This document shows positions 1 through 7,589 of a stretch of DNA of 34,055 nucleotides, in pieces. How positions within the stretch are numbered: position 1 is the stretch's first letter; each line of letters starts with the position of its first letter. Source of the stretch: Eubacteriales bacterium (lineage in GTDB: Bacteria > Bacillota > Clostridia > Lachnospirales > Lachnospiraceae). The DNA is taken from contig JAUNPT010000003.1 of NCBI GenBank assembly GCA_030536565.1, positions 1 to 34,055 of the forward strand. Reading direction: 5' to 3'. A program made the position numbers and the translations under genes. Under the pieces are notes generated by a model that made no database searches, was not told where the DNA came from, and was given only the letters and a program-made list of their open reading frames with translations.

Positions 1-21
1 CTTATCAGATTATTTGTACTT

Positions 22-42
22 GAACTGCATACATTACAGTTC
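22..42. promoter_or_regulatory. short inverted repeat downstream of whiA
   Basis: A perfect 6-bp inverted repeat, GAACTG and CAGTTC, is separated by 9 bp between the end of whiA and the window edge. No T-run follows it on either strand, so it is a poor terminator. It could be an operator for the next gene outside the window. The function is unknown. Confidence 0.25.
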
Positions 43-77
43 CCTAAATAATATTATACGCTTCTTGTCAATCCCAC

Positions 78-1031
78 CTATAAATCTTTTCTTTCAGCCC
101 TTAACTCCTCCGCAATTTCGCTAATCCTGCGTAATCTGTGATTAACTCCGGATTTTCCAACCTCCGGCTCCAGCATTTTTCCAATATCTTTAAGATTCAT
201 ATCCGGATTTTCCAACCGTATATATGCCACTTCCCTTAAGTTATCCTTAAGCTCATCAAGCCCAATTGTATCTCTGATATATTCAATATCCTTAATCTGC
301 TTTACCGCCGCCTCAATTGTCTTGTTTAGATTCGCCGTCTCGCAGTTTACCTTGCGGTTTACATCATTCCTCATGCCCTTTAGAATCATTACATTATACA
401 GATTCATCTGAGCCACAAACGCTCCCATAATATTTAACACATCTGTTATGTTGCTTCCTTCCTTCATGTAAACCACATAGCTTCTTTTTCTTCCAATAAC
501 CTTAGCATCGAGCTTGAAAAAACAAAGCATGTCTTTCATAATCTGGGCATCTTCTTCATATTCACATACAATTTCATAATGATAAAATTTGTTTGGGTCA
601 CTAATTGAGCCGGCTGCTAAAAAGGCGCCCCTGATAAATGCTCTCTTGCAGCATTCTTTCTGTATCAGTCTGGCGTCCACAAATACCGGCTGCACATGGT
701 TGAACTGCTCATCACACCATTTCAGTGTCATAAGAATTTTTGCCACATACTCCGGCTTTTTTATTATTATATTGTAAATACGGTTTGTCCTGCCTTCAAT
801 ATCCAGCAAAATCTCCTGTTCTTTAATTCCAAACACCTTAAGAAGCATCTCCTGGTATACTCTTGACACCAGTTCGTTTTCTGTAGAAAACTCCACCTGC
901 ATATTCTTGCCTGAATTTCTTCTTATCCTGCCGCCAAAAGCCATCAAAGCGGCAAATTCCGCTATCTGACAGTGTCTTGCTGTATCAGTCTTTGACTCTA
1001 ATTCTTCTTTCACCTCTGATGAAAATGACAT
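78..1031 (-). CDS. whiA: WhiA, sporulation/division regulator
   Basis: A 317-aa protein with the WhiA architecture: an N-terminal region (begins MSFSSEVKEEL), a degenerate LAGLIDADG homing-endonuclease-like domain (around FIRGAFLAAGSI), and a C-terminal helix-turn-helix near PEVGKSGVNHRLRRI. WhiA is a DNA-binding protein that in Firmicutes influences cell division and chromosome segregation without nuclease activity. The length matches the family. The ATG start is preceded by a GAGGTG Shine-Dalgarno (SD) sequence. It lies 29 bp downstream of rapZ in the same direction and is probably the last gene visible in the uvrC-hprK-glk-murB-rapZ-whiA run. Confidence 0.95.
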   Translation of the reverse strand: MSFSSEVKEELESKTDTARHCQIAEFAALMAFGGRIRRNSGKNMQVEFSTENELVSRVYQEMLLKVFGIKEQEILLDIEGRTNRIYNIIIKKPEYVAKILMTLKWCDEQFNHVQPVFVDARLIQKECCKRAFIRGAFLAAGSISDPNKFYHYEIVCEYEEDAQIMKDMLCFFKLDAKVIGRKRSYVVYMKEGSNITDVLNIMGAFVAQMNLYNVMILKGMRNDVNRKVNCETANLNKTIEAAVKQIKDIEYIRDTIGLDELKDNLREVAYIRLENPDMNLKDIGKMLEPEVGKSGVNHRLRRISEIAEELRAERKDL

Positions 1032-1060
1032 TTTTCACCTCATTCTTAAAACTATTATAT

Positions 1061-1939
1061 CTATTTCCCGGATGTTTTTTTCGCATCCTTATCTATGTCT
1101 CTGTGTTCCACCTTACAGCCATATTCCGTAGCTGCAATTTTCTCTGCAATTGCGTTAGCCAGTGTAACTGAGCGATGCTTTCCACCTGTACAGCCAATAG
1201 CAATGACTAAACTGTTCTTGCCCTCCTTCACATAATTAGGCAGAAGAAATTTAATCAAATCCTCAATTTTATCCAGAAATGCCTGTGTCTCCTTACAATT
1301 CATCACATAATCCCTGATAGGCTTATCATTTCCTGTTAATGGCCTTAACTGCTCAATATAATAAGGATTTGGTAAAAATCTTACATCCAGCACTATATCT
1401 GCGTCAACTGGAATCCCGTATTTAAATCCAAAGGATAATACTGTTACATATAGATTATTATATTCCTTCTCTCCAACAAAAATCTTAGACAGCTCAGCCT
1501 TTAATTCTCTTGTAAGCAGCTGGCTGGTATCTACAATAAAGTCTGCCCTCTTTTTTAAAAACTCAAGCTGTTTTCTTTCCATATTAATACCCTGATCGAC
1601 ACGGCTGCCTTTTGAAAGCGGATGTGTTCTTCTTGTTTCCTTATACCGTTTAACCAACGTATCATCACTTGCGTCCAGATACAGAATCTGATAATTAACT
1701 CCTCTCTGTGCCATCTTATCCAACACATTTGAAAATTCGCTTAATGCCTCACCATTTCTGATATCAATTCCCAATGCAATTTTAGAATATCCCTGCTTCT
1801 GCCTCTGCGCCAAATCCGCAAAATTCATAACCAGGGAAATCGGCATATTATCTACGCAGTAATAGCCATCATCTTCCAAAACATTCAATGCTGTTGATTT
1901 TCCTGCTCCTGACATTCCTGTCACAATTACCATCTTCAT
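1061..1939 (-). CDS. rapZ: RapZ/YvcJ, RNase adapter P-loop protein
   Basis: A 292-aa nucleotide-binding protein of the RapZ (YvcJ) family. The Walker A motif GMSGAGKS is at about residues 8-15, and the family motif GCTGGKHRSV lies near the C-terminus. In Escherichia coli RapZ links GlmS control to sRNA decay; in Bacillus the homologue YvcJ binds GTP and affects competence. The role in Clostridia is inferred. The gene starts 18 bp after murB, with a GGGTGAG-like ribosome site. The usual partner yvcK is not between it and whiA. Confidence 0.95.
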   Translation of the reverse strand: MKMVIVTGMSGAGKSTALNVLEDDGYYCVDNMPISLVMNFADLAQRQKQGYSKIALGIDIRNGEALSEFSNVLDKMAQRGVNYQILYLDASDDTLVKRYKETRRTHPLSKGSRVDQGINMERKQLEFLKKRADFIVDTSQLLTRELKAELSKIFVGEKEYNNLYVTVLSFGFKYGIPVDADIVLDVRFLPNPYYIEQLRPLTGNDKPIRDYVMNCKETQAFLDKIEDLIKFLLPNYVKEGKNSLVIAIGCTGGKHRSVTLANAIAEKIAATEYGCKVEHRDIDKDAKKTSGK

Positions 1940-1957
1940 ATAATCTCACCCAGCTTT

Positions 1958-2899
1958 CTAAAAACCAAGCTTCCTCACTTCCAATTCCAGTTCCACACCA
2001 TATAGCTCTTTTACCTTATCTTTTACATAGTCAGTCAATGCAATTACATCTGCTGCAGTTGCACCGCCTCTATTAATAACAAAGCCCGCATGTTTTTCAG
2101 ATACCTGTGCTTTGCCCACCGAAAAACCTTTAAGCCCAGCATCAGAAATAAGCTTTCCTGCAAAGTATCCCTCCGGTCTTTTAAACGTACTTCCAGCACT
2201 TGGGTACTCCAATGGCTGTTTATCTCTGCGTCTGTATGCGAAATCTGCTATTCTTTCTTCAATTTCTGTCTGACTGCCGGGTGTTAAGGCAATTACTGCT
2301 TCCAGCACAATATATCCTGCCTTATCAATAATGCTTGTTCTGTATCCCAGCTTTAACTGTTCATTACTAAGCGTCTTTATACTGCCCTGACTGTCCATTA
2401 CCGTTGCATTAATTAAAACATCTTTCATCTCACCGCCATAGGCTCCGGCATTCATCATGACCGCCCCGCCTATAGTTCCCGGAATCCCTGTAGCAAACTC
2501 AAAACCTGAAAGACTGTTTTTAGCCATATCCTTTCCAAATCTTGAAAGCATTATTCCTGACTGTGCAGACACATAAACCCTGTTATTCTTATCTGCTGCA
2601 CAATTGCATGCATCATGCAGGAAGCTGTAGCTGTTAAAATGGCGTGACATATCAAATATCACTCCGTCAAACCCCTTATCAGACACGAGAAGATTACTTC
2701 CATTACCTATTATCTCAAAAACCACTCCCGTTTCCTTTAACCATACAACCGCTTGTGCTAACTGCTCCTTTGTCTTAGGTGTAACATAAATATCAGCAGG
2801 CCCTCCAATGCGAAATGTTGTGTGCTTACTCATTAACTCACCCGCACTTACATTTTCCTGCCCAAATATTTCAACAAGCTTTTTTTGTATATCCTGCAT
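1958..2899 (-). CDS. murB: UDP-N-acetylenolpyruvoylglucosamine reductase MurB
   Basis: A 313-aa FAD-dependent cytoplasmic enzyme that reduces UDP-GlcNAc-enolpyruvate to UDP-MurNAc with NADPH, the second committed step of peptidoglycan synthesis. FAD-binding sequences are visible near the start (TTFRIGGPADIYV, then GNGSNLLVSDKGFDG). The C-terminal catalytic region has YPSAGSTFKRP, holding the catalytic serine, and the GFSVGKAQVSEKHAGFVIN block. An AGGAG SD lies 7 nt before the ATG. It follows the ROK kinase by 16 bp in the same direction. Confidence 0.96.
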   Translation of the reverse strand: MQDIQKKLVEIFGQENVSAGELMSKHTTFRIGGPADIYVTPKTKEQLAQAVVWLKETGVVFEIIGNGSNLLVSDKGFDGVIFDMSRHFNSYSFLHDACNCAADKNNRVYVSAQSGIMLSRFGKDMAKNSLSGFEFATGIPGTIGGAVMMNAGAYGGEMKDVLINATVMDSQGSIKTLSNEQLKLGYRTSIIDKAGYIVLEAVIALTPGSQTEIEERIADFAYRRRDKQPLEYPSAGSTFKRPEGYFAGKLISDAGLKGFSVGKAQVSEKHAGFVINRGGATAADVIALTDYVKDKVKELYGVELELEVRKLGF

Positions 2900-2915
2900 T
2901 CTAAACTCCTATCTA

Positions 2916-3851
2916 TTACAGCATTAGTCTGGCAGCTCCGCACATACCTGCATCATTTCCAAGTGCTGCCTTTAATATCTTAGTATCCCTGCTTGGGTGG
3001 AATACAAGCTCCCTGTAATTTTTTTCAATAAGATTAATAAAATAATCTCCAGCCGCCGAAACGCCGCCTCCAATTAAAAAGCATTCCGGGTCTATAATTC
3101 CTGCCGCACATGCAAGTCCCTTGGCAAGCATTCGTGAAACATACTCTGCCACCTTTACTGACAGCATATCACCTGATTTTGCCGCATCAAATATATCCTT
3201 GGCAGTAAACTTTTCAATTTTTCTAAGCACAGAAGCCATAGTTTCCTCCTGCAGCATTTTTTGTGCAACCCGCACAATCCCTGTCGCTGACGCATACTGC
3301 TCAAGACAGCCGCTCTTTCCACAATTGCATTTTTCTGTCTCATTGTCCTCAACTGGGATATGTCCTATTTCCGCAGCCGCACCATTAAAGCCCACCAGCG
3401 GTTTTCCATCTATAATTATTCCACCGCCGACACCAGTACCTACCGTAATCATCATCATACTTGAATATCCCTTTGCACCTCCCAGCCAAAATTCTCCAAG
3501 AGCCGCCATATTAGCATCATTCCCCGCTTTAGCTGATATTCCCATTCTTCTTTCAATTTCTGCTGCTGCATTAAAAACTCCCCAGCCCAGATTAACACAT
3601 TTATTAACAACACCATCTTTATTAACTGAGCCTGGAACTCCCATTCCAATACCAATGATATTTTCTTTTAAAATATTCCTGTCACTGCATATCTGCCGGA
3701 TTTGTGCACATATATCATCTATTATGCGGGCTCCCCCATCTTCTTTACGTGTTGGAATCTCGCATTTCTCTACAAGTGTTCCGTCTGTATAAAACAATCC
3801 ACATTTAACTGTCGTACCGCCAATATCTATGCCAAATACCACCTTTTTCAA
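2916..3851 (-). CDS. glk: ROK-family glucokinase
   Basis: A 311-aa ROK kinase, most likely glucokinase (ATP + glucose to glucose-6-phosphate). The N-terminal phosphate motif DIGGTTVK is at residues 9-16. The sugar-binding EIGH and the zinc-binding CNCGKSGC cluster of ROK proteins are present, and a second ATP-site motif GGGVSAAGD lies near the end. The start codon is TTG directly after the hprK stop codon, with a strong AGGAGG 8 nt upstream inside the end of hprK, so translation is probably coupled. Pairing with HPr kinase fits a role in glycolytic sensing. The precise sugar is not proven by sequence. Confidence 0.9.
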   Translation of the reverse strand: MKKVVFGIDIGGTTVKCGLFYTDGTLVEKCEIPTRKEDGGARIIDDICAQIRQICSDRNILKENIIGIGMGVPGSVNKDGVVNKCVNLGWGVFNAAAEIERRMGISAKAGNDANMAALGEFWLGGAKGYSSMMMITVGTGVGGGIIIDGKPLVGFNGAAAEIGHIPVEDNETEKCNCGKSGCLEQYASATGIVRVAQKMLQEETMASVLRKIEKFTAKDIFDAAKSGDMLSVKVAEYVSRMLAKGLACAAGIIDPECFLIGGGVSAAGDYFINLIEKNYRELVFHPSRDTKILKAALGNDAGMCGAARLML

Positions 3852-4799
3852 TTATTCATCCTCCTCATCGCCCTTCATAAGATTTTCCTGTACTCTCCTG
3901 TATAACTCCTTAGCGGCATTATATCCCATCATCTTCTGTCTGTGGTTAACTGCTGCTGCCTCAACTATTACCGCAAGATTTCGCCCCGGTCTGATTGGCA
4001 GTGAATGGCACACCACCTTATTGCCCAGATATTCTGTATACTCCTCCTCAAGACCAAGTCTGTCATACTCCTTGTCTTTATTCCAGTCCTCGAGCTTTAT
4101 AACCATATTGATTTCCTGCTGTTCCTTTACACTCTCTACACCAAAAAGCGTCTTAACATCAATAATACCTATGCCGCGAAGCTCAATGAAATACTTCGTA
4201 ACCCCCGGTGCAGTGCCAATAAGTGACTCGTCACTTACCTTACGTATTTCTACAGCGTCATCTGTAACAAGACGATGCCCCCTCTTAATCAGCTCAAGAG
4301 CCGCCTCACTTTTACCTATGCCGCTCTCTCCTGTAATCAGCACGCCTTCACCATATACATCTACTAATACTCCATGAATAACAATACATGGCGCAAGCTG
4401 CACCTTAAGCCATCTTATTACCTCTGCCATAAATGAAGACGTTGACTGCTTTGAACGCAGTATTGGAATCTGGTATTTCTGTGCCAAAACAATAATCTCA
4501 TTCTCTGGCTTTAAATCCCTGCAGAACACCAGACATGGAATATTACTTGACAAAAGCTGCACATAACGCTCATATCTGTCCTGCTGTGAAAGACTGTTTA
4601 AATATGAAAATTCCACATTTCCAATTATCTGGATACGGTCATTATCAAACTGCTCATAAAAGCCTGTCAGCTGCAATGCCGGTCTGTTTACCTCAGGTAT
4701 ATGAAGCCAGATTCCTGAAGCGTCTATTTGCGGTGTCAGGTTCTCTAACTGCATCTTGTCTATTACCTTGGATAATTTTACTCTTTCATTCTCATTCAT
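3852..4799 (-). CDS. hprK: HPr kinase/phosphorylase
   Basis: The bifunctional sensor enzyme that phosphorylates and dephosphorylates HPr (and Crh) on a seryl residue, controlling CcpA-dependent carbon catabolite repression. The P-loop GESGIGKS is at about residues 157-164, with the preceding IHGVLVDVYG histidine segment and the HPrK signature LRGIGIIDVKTLFG. I chose the ATG at 4799 (315 aa, normal length) because GGAG lies 6 nt upstream. The open frame continues to 4832, and an in-frame ATG four codons upstream at 4811 is a rival start. It precedes the glucokinase without a gap. Confidence 0.95.
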   Translation of the reverse strand: MNENERVKLSKVIDKMQLENLTPQIDASGIWLHIPEVNRPALQLTGFYEQFDNDRIQIIGNVEFSYLNSLSQQDRYERYVQLLSSNIPCLVFCRDLKPENEIIVLAQKYQIPILRSKQSTSSFMAEVIRWLKVQLAPCIVIHGVLVDVYGEGVLITGESGIGKSEAALELIKRGHRLVTDDAVEIRKVSDESLIGTAPGVTKYFIELRGIGIIDVKTLFGVESVKEQQEINMVIKLEDWNKDKEYDRLGLEEEYTEYLGNKVVCHSLPIRPGRNLAVIVEAAAVNHRQKMMGYNAAKELYRRVQENLMKGDEEDE

Positions 4800-4893
4800 A
4801 ATCTTCTCCATTCCCACATATCCTGTATGCATTTAAGAAAGTCAATAGCCCGTTTATTCTTGTAACCTGTATTTGTTTACATTCTAGCAAAAT

Positions 4894-6714
4894 TCAATGG
4901 AAAAATCTATATATATTATTGGCAACTGTTTCCGTAATTCCCTCTGCCTCCATCAGCTCGTCCACATCTGCTGCCCTTATTTTATCAATATCAAGAAAAT
5001 GCTTCATAAGTGCTTTTCTTCTCGCCGGGCCGATTCCCTCAATTCCATCAAGCACCGAGCTTACCTGTGCTTTGCTCCTTAGGCTCCTATGGTAGGTAAT
5101 CGCAAATCTGTGGGCTTCATCCTGTATTCTCGTAATCAGCTTAAAGCCTTCACTATGCCGGTCAATAGGAATCTCCACATTATTATAATAAAGTCCCCTT
5201 GTATTATGATGGTCGTCCTTTACCATTCCGCACACCGGAATATCAAGTCCAAGCTGCCCTAAAACCTCCAGTGCAATATTTACCTGTCCCCGGCCACCGT
5301 CCATCATAATAATGTCAGGATAAACCTCAAAACCTGTAAAGCCCTCTATACCTCTTTTAAATCTTCGCGTAAGCACCTCCCTCATGCTATTATAATCATC
5401 AGGCCCCTTCACGGTTTTAATCTTAAACTTCCTGTAATCATTTTTCCTTGGCCTGCCATCTTCAAAAACCACCATCGAACCAACCGATTCAACACCATTA
5501 GTATTAGATATATCAAATGCTTCAACTCTCTTTACTTCAGGCAGTGACAGCCAGCTGGCAATTTCCTTCACTGCTCCTATAGTCCGTTTAAGCTCTCTTT
5601 TTATTTTTTCACCGTCCTGTATAAGAACCATCTGTGCATTTTTATACGCAAGCTCTACCAGCTTTTCCTTATCACCCTTCTTCGGTGTGATAATAGAAAC
5701 CTTTCTTTTTTTCATCTTGCCAAGCCAGCTTGCTATAAGCTCATTATCCTCTATCTCCTCCTGCAGCATTACCACATTCGGAATATACGGCGTTCCGCCA
5801 TAATACTGCTTCATAAACTCTGATAAAATATCGCTTCTTGTATCTCCCTGTGCCACGCTCATATGGAAATGTTCCCGTCCCAGAAGCTTTCCATTCCTGA
5901 TGAAAAACACCTGAACTACCGCATCTGTACCATCAGAAGCACAGGCAATAACGTCCCTGTCTGTTCCATCGTCATTTGTTATCTTCTGTTTCTGTGCAAC
6001 CTGCTTCACGCTATTAATCAAATCTCTGCATCTGGCAGCCTCCTCATACTCAAGCCTGTCTGATGCTTCCTGCATCTGATTTGTCAGCTGGTTTAATACT
6101 ACACTATAATTGCCATTTAAAAACTCAATTACGCTGCGGACTGACTTCCCATACTCCTCTTTGGAAATGTAACCCTGACATGGTGCAAAACACTGCCCTA
6201 TGTGGTAATTAAGACAAGGCCTTTCCTTCCCCTCGTCCTTAGGAAGATTTCTGCTGCAGGTCCGTATCTTATAAAGTCTGCAGAGAAGCTCAATAGTATC
6301 CTTGACTGCACCTGCACTGGTATAAGGCCCAAAATACCGGCCCGCCTTATGCTTCATATCTCTTGCGAACATAACCCTCGGATATGCCTCATGAACAGTC
6401 ACCTTAATAAACGGATATGTCTTGTCATCCTTTAACATTGTATTGTACTTAGGCCTGTGCTCCTTAATAAGATTACATTCAAGCACTAACGCCTCCAGCT
6501 CTGAATCCGTAATTATATATTCAAAATATGCAATATGAGAAACCATACTCTGTATTTTTGATGTATGGTTCCTGCTGCTCTGAAAATACTGCCTGACACG
6601 GTTCTTTAAGCTCACTGCCTTACCTACATATATAATAGTATCCTTACTGTCATGCATTATATATACACCGGGCTTTGCCGGAAGCTTTTTTAATTCATCT
6701 TCTAAATCAAACAT
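4894..6714 (-). CDS. uvrC: UvrABC excinuclease subunit C
   Basis: A 606-aa endonuclease making both incisions in nucleotide excision repair. Domains in order: GIY-YIG nuclease near the start (GVYIMHD...YVGKAVSLKNRVRQYF), a cysteine-containing linker (CSRNLPKDEGKERPCLNYHIGQC), the UVR UvrB-contact domain around LEYEEAARCRDLI, an RNase H-like nuclease with FDISNTNGVESVGSMVVF, and a C-terminal helix-hairpin-helix pair (LDGIEGIGPARRKAL). The start at 6714 is chosen because GGAG stands 6 nt before it; the ATG four codons upstream at 6726 overlaps that SD. It is probably the first gene of the cluster leading to whiA. Confidence 0.96.
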   Translation of the reverse strand: MFDLEDELKKLPAKPGVYIMHDSKDTIIYVGKAVSLKNRVRQYFQSSRNHTSKIQSMVSHIAYFEYIITDSELEALVLECNLIKEHRPKYNTMLKDDKTYPFIKVTVHEAYPRVMFARDMKHKAGRYFGPYTSAGAVKDTIELLCRLYKIRTCSRNLPKDEGKERPCLNYHIGQCFAPCQGYISKEEYGKSVRSVIEFLNGNYSVVLNQLTNQMQEASDRLEYEEAARCRDLINSVKQVAQKQKITNDDGTDRDVIACASDGTDAVVQVFFIRNGKLLGREHFHMSVAQGDTRSDILSEFMKQYYGGTPYIPNVVMLQEEIEDNELIASWLGKMKKRKVSIITPKKGDKEKLVELAYKNAQMVLIQDGEKIKRELKRTIGAVKEIASWLSLPEVKRVEAFDISNTNGVESVGSMVVFEDGRPRKNDYRKFKIKTVKGPDDYNSMREVLTRRFKRGIEGFTGFEVYPDIIMMDGGRGQVNIALEVLGQLGLDIPVCGMVKDDHHNTRGLYYNNVEIPIDRHSEGFKLITRIQDEAHRFAITYHRSLRSKAQVSSVLDGIEGIGPARRKALMKHFLDIDKIRAADVDELMEAEGITETVANNIYRFFH

Positions 6715-6752
6715 ATTTTTCTCCATTTACTCTATACCTGCAATCTAACTCC

Positions 6753-6780
6753 TGCCTTTATAAAATTATAACACGATTAT
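6753..6780 (-). promoter_or_regulatory. possible uvrC promoter
   Basis: A TATAAT hexamer lies upstream of uvrC on the minus strand, with a weak TTACAA 16 bp upstream, in the intergenic space shared with divergent plsC. The -10 is a full match and the -35 is poor, so this is tentative. Confidence 0.35.
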
Positions 6781-6863
6781 ATTCCATTGTAATCCCACGA
6801 AAAAAAAAGTATAATACAACTGCTGACATAAATTATCAGCCTATAACTGAAATGGAGATTGTT

Positions 6864-7568
6864 ATGAAACGAATTATACTTATGTTCCTGCTAAACTTTT
6901 TTTATGCCCCTGTTACGCTTATAAAATTATCATATTATTCCCACCACCGCGACAAATATTCGAGAGAATTTTTATACAACTTTCTACAAGACATTACATT
7001 TCACGCATTAAAAGGTGGTAAAGTCACAGTAATTACTGAGGGCGCACAAAACATTCCCACAGATTCAAATTTTATATTTTTTCCAAACCATCAGGGCTTC
7101 TTCGATGTTCTTGCAATTATTGCAGGCTGTAACATTCCTTTTTCCGTGGTGTACAAAAAGGAAGTTAAAAATATTCCCTTTTTAAAAGATGTTTTCAAAT
7201 GCTTATATGCCCTTGACATAGACCGAAAAGATGTACGCCAGTCACTCACTGTAATTAATAAAATGGCAGACGAGGTGAAAATGGGACATAATTTTCTGAT
7301 ATTTGCCGAAGGAACAAGAAGCCGTCAGGGTAACACGCTTTTAGATTTTAAAGGCGGTTCCTTTAAATCAGCGTATAAAGCCAAATGTCCTGTAGTGCCG
7401 GTTGCCTTAATTGATACCTATAAACCATTTGACATTGGTGATATTAAACCCGTATCAGTCACTGTAAAGTATCTTCCACCGATTCCTTATGAAGAATACA
7501 GTTCCCTGAAAACTCACGAACTTGCAGCTTTGGTAAAATCCAAAATACAGGGTGCAATTGACGTCTGA
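6864..7568 (+). CDS. plsC: 1-acyl-sn-glycerol-3-phosphate acyltransferase (PlsC)
   Basis: A 234-aa membrane-associated acyltransferase that converts lysophosphatidic acid to phosphatidic acid in phospholipid synthesis. The catalytic NHQGFFD (HX4D) box is at residues 75-81 and EGTRSR is at 149-154. A hydrophobic N-terminal stretch (residues 4-22) probably anchors it to the membrane. The frame is open much further upstream, but the ATG at 6864 has GGAG 6 nt before it and begins at the usual point for the family. It is a single + strand gene between two minus-strand operons and ends inside a strong hairpin. Confidence 0.9.
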   Translation: MKRIILMFLLNFFYAPVTLIKLSYYSHHRDKYSREFLYNFLQDITFHALKGGKVTVITEGAQNIPTDSNFIFFPNHQGFFDVLAIIAGCNIPFSVVYKKEVKNIPFLKDVFKCLYALDIDRKDVRQSLTVINKMADEVKMGHNFLIFAEGTRSRQGNTLLDFKGGSFKSAYKAKCPVVPVALIDTYKPFDIGDIKPVSVTVKYLPPIPYEEYSSLKTHELAALVKSKIQGAIDV

Positions 7569-7589
7569 TACGTCTGCACCCTGCATTTT
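7542..7589. terminator. bidirectional terminator between plsC and the transglutaminase gene
   Basis: A 15-nt arm at 7542-7556 pairs with 7575-7589 with one A/C mismatch (G·U when read on the minus strand). Inside it is a further 5-bp stem GACGT/ACGTC with loop CTGAT. The arms begin AAAAT and end ATTTT, giving a T-rich tail in both directions. It covers the last codons of plsC and the stop codon of the convergent transglutaminase gene. Confidence 0.85.

Noticed and set aside
43..71. TTGACA on the minus strand near the left edge as a promoter
   Set aside because: No acceptable -10 hexamer lies 16-18 bp downstream; TATAAT and TATTAT there are only 7 and 12 bp away.
3121..3792. 223-aa + strand open frame inside the ROK kinase gene
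   Set aside because: It is antisense to a clear glucokinase, has low-complexity Ser/Pro/Ile composition and no family motif.
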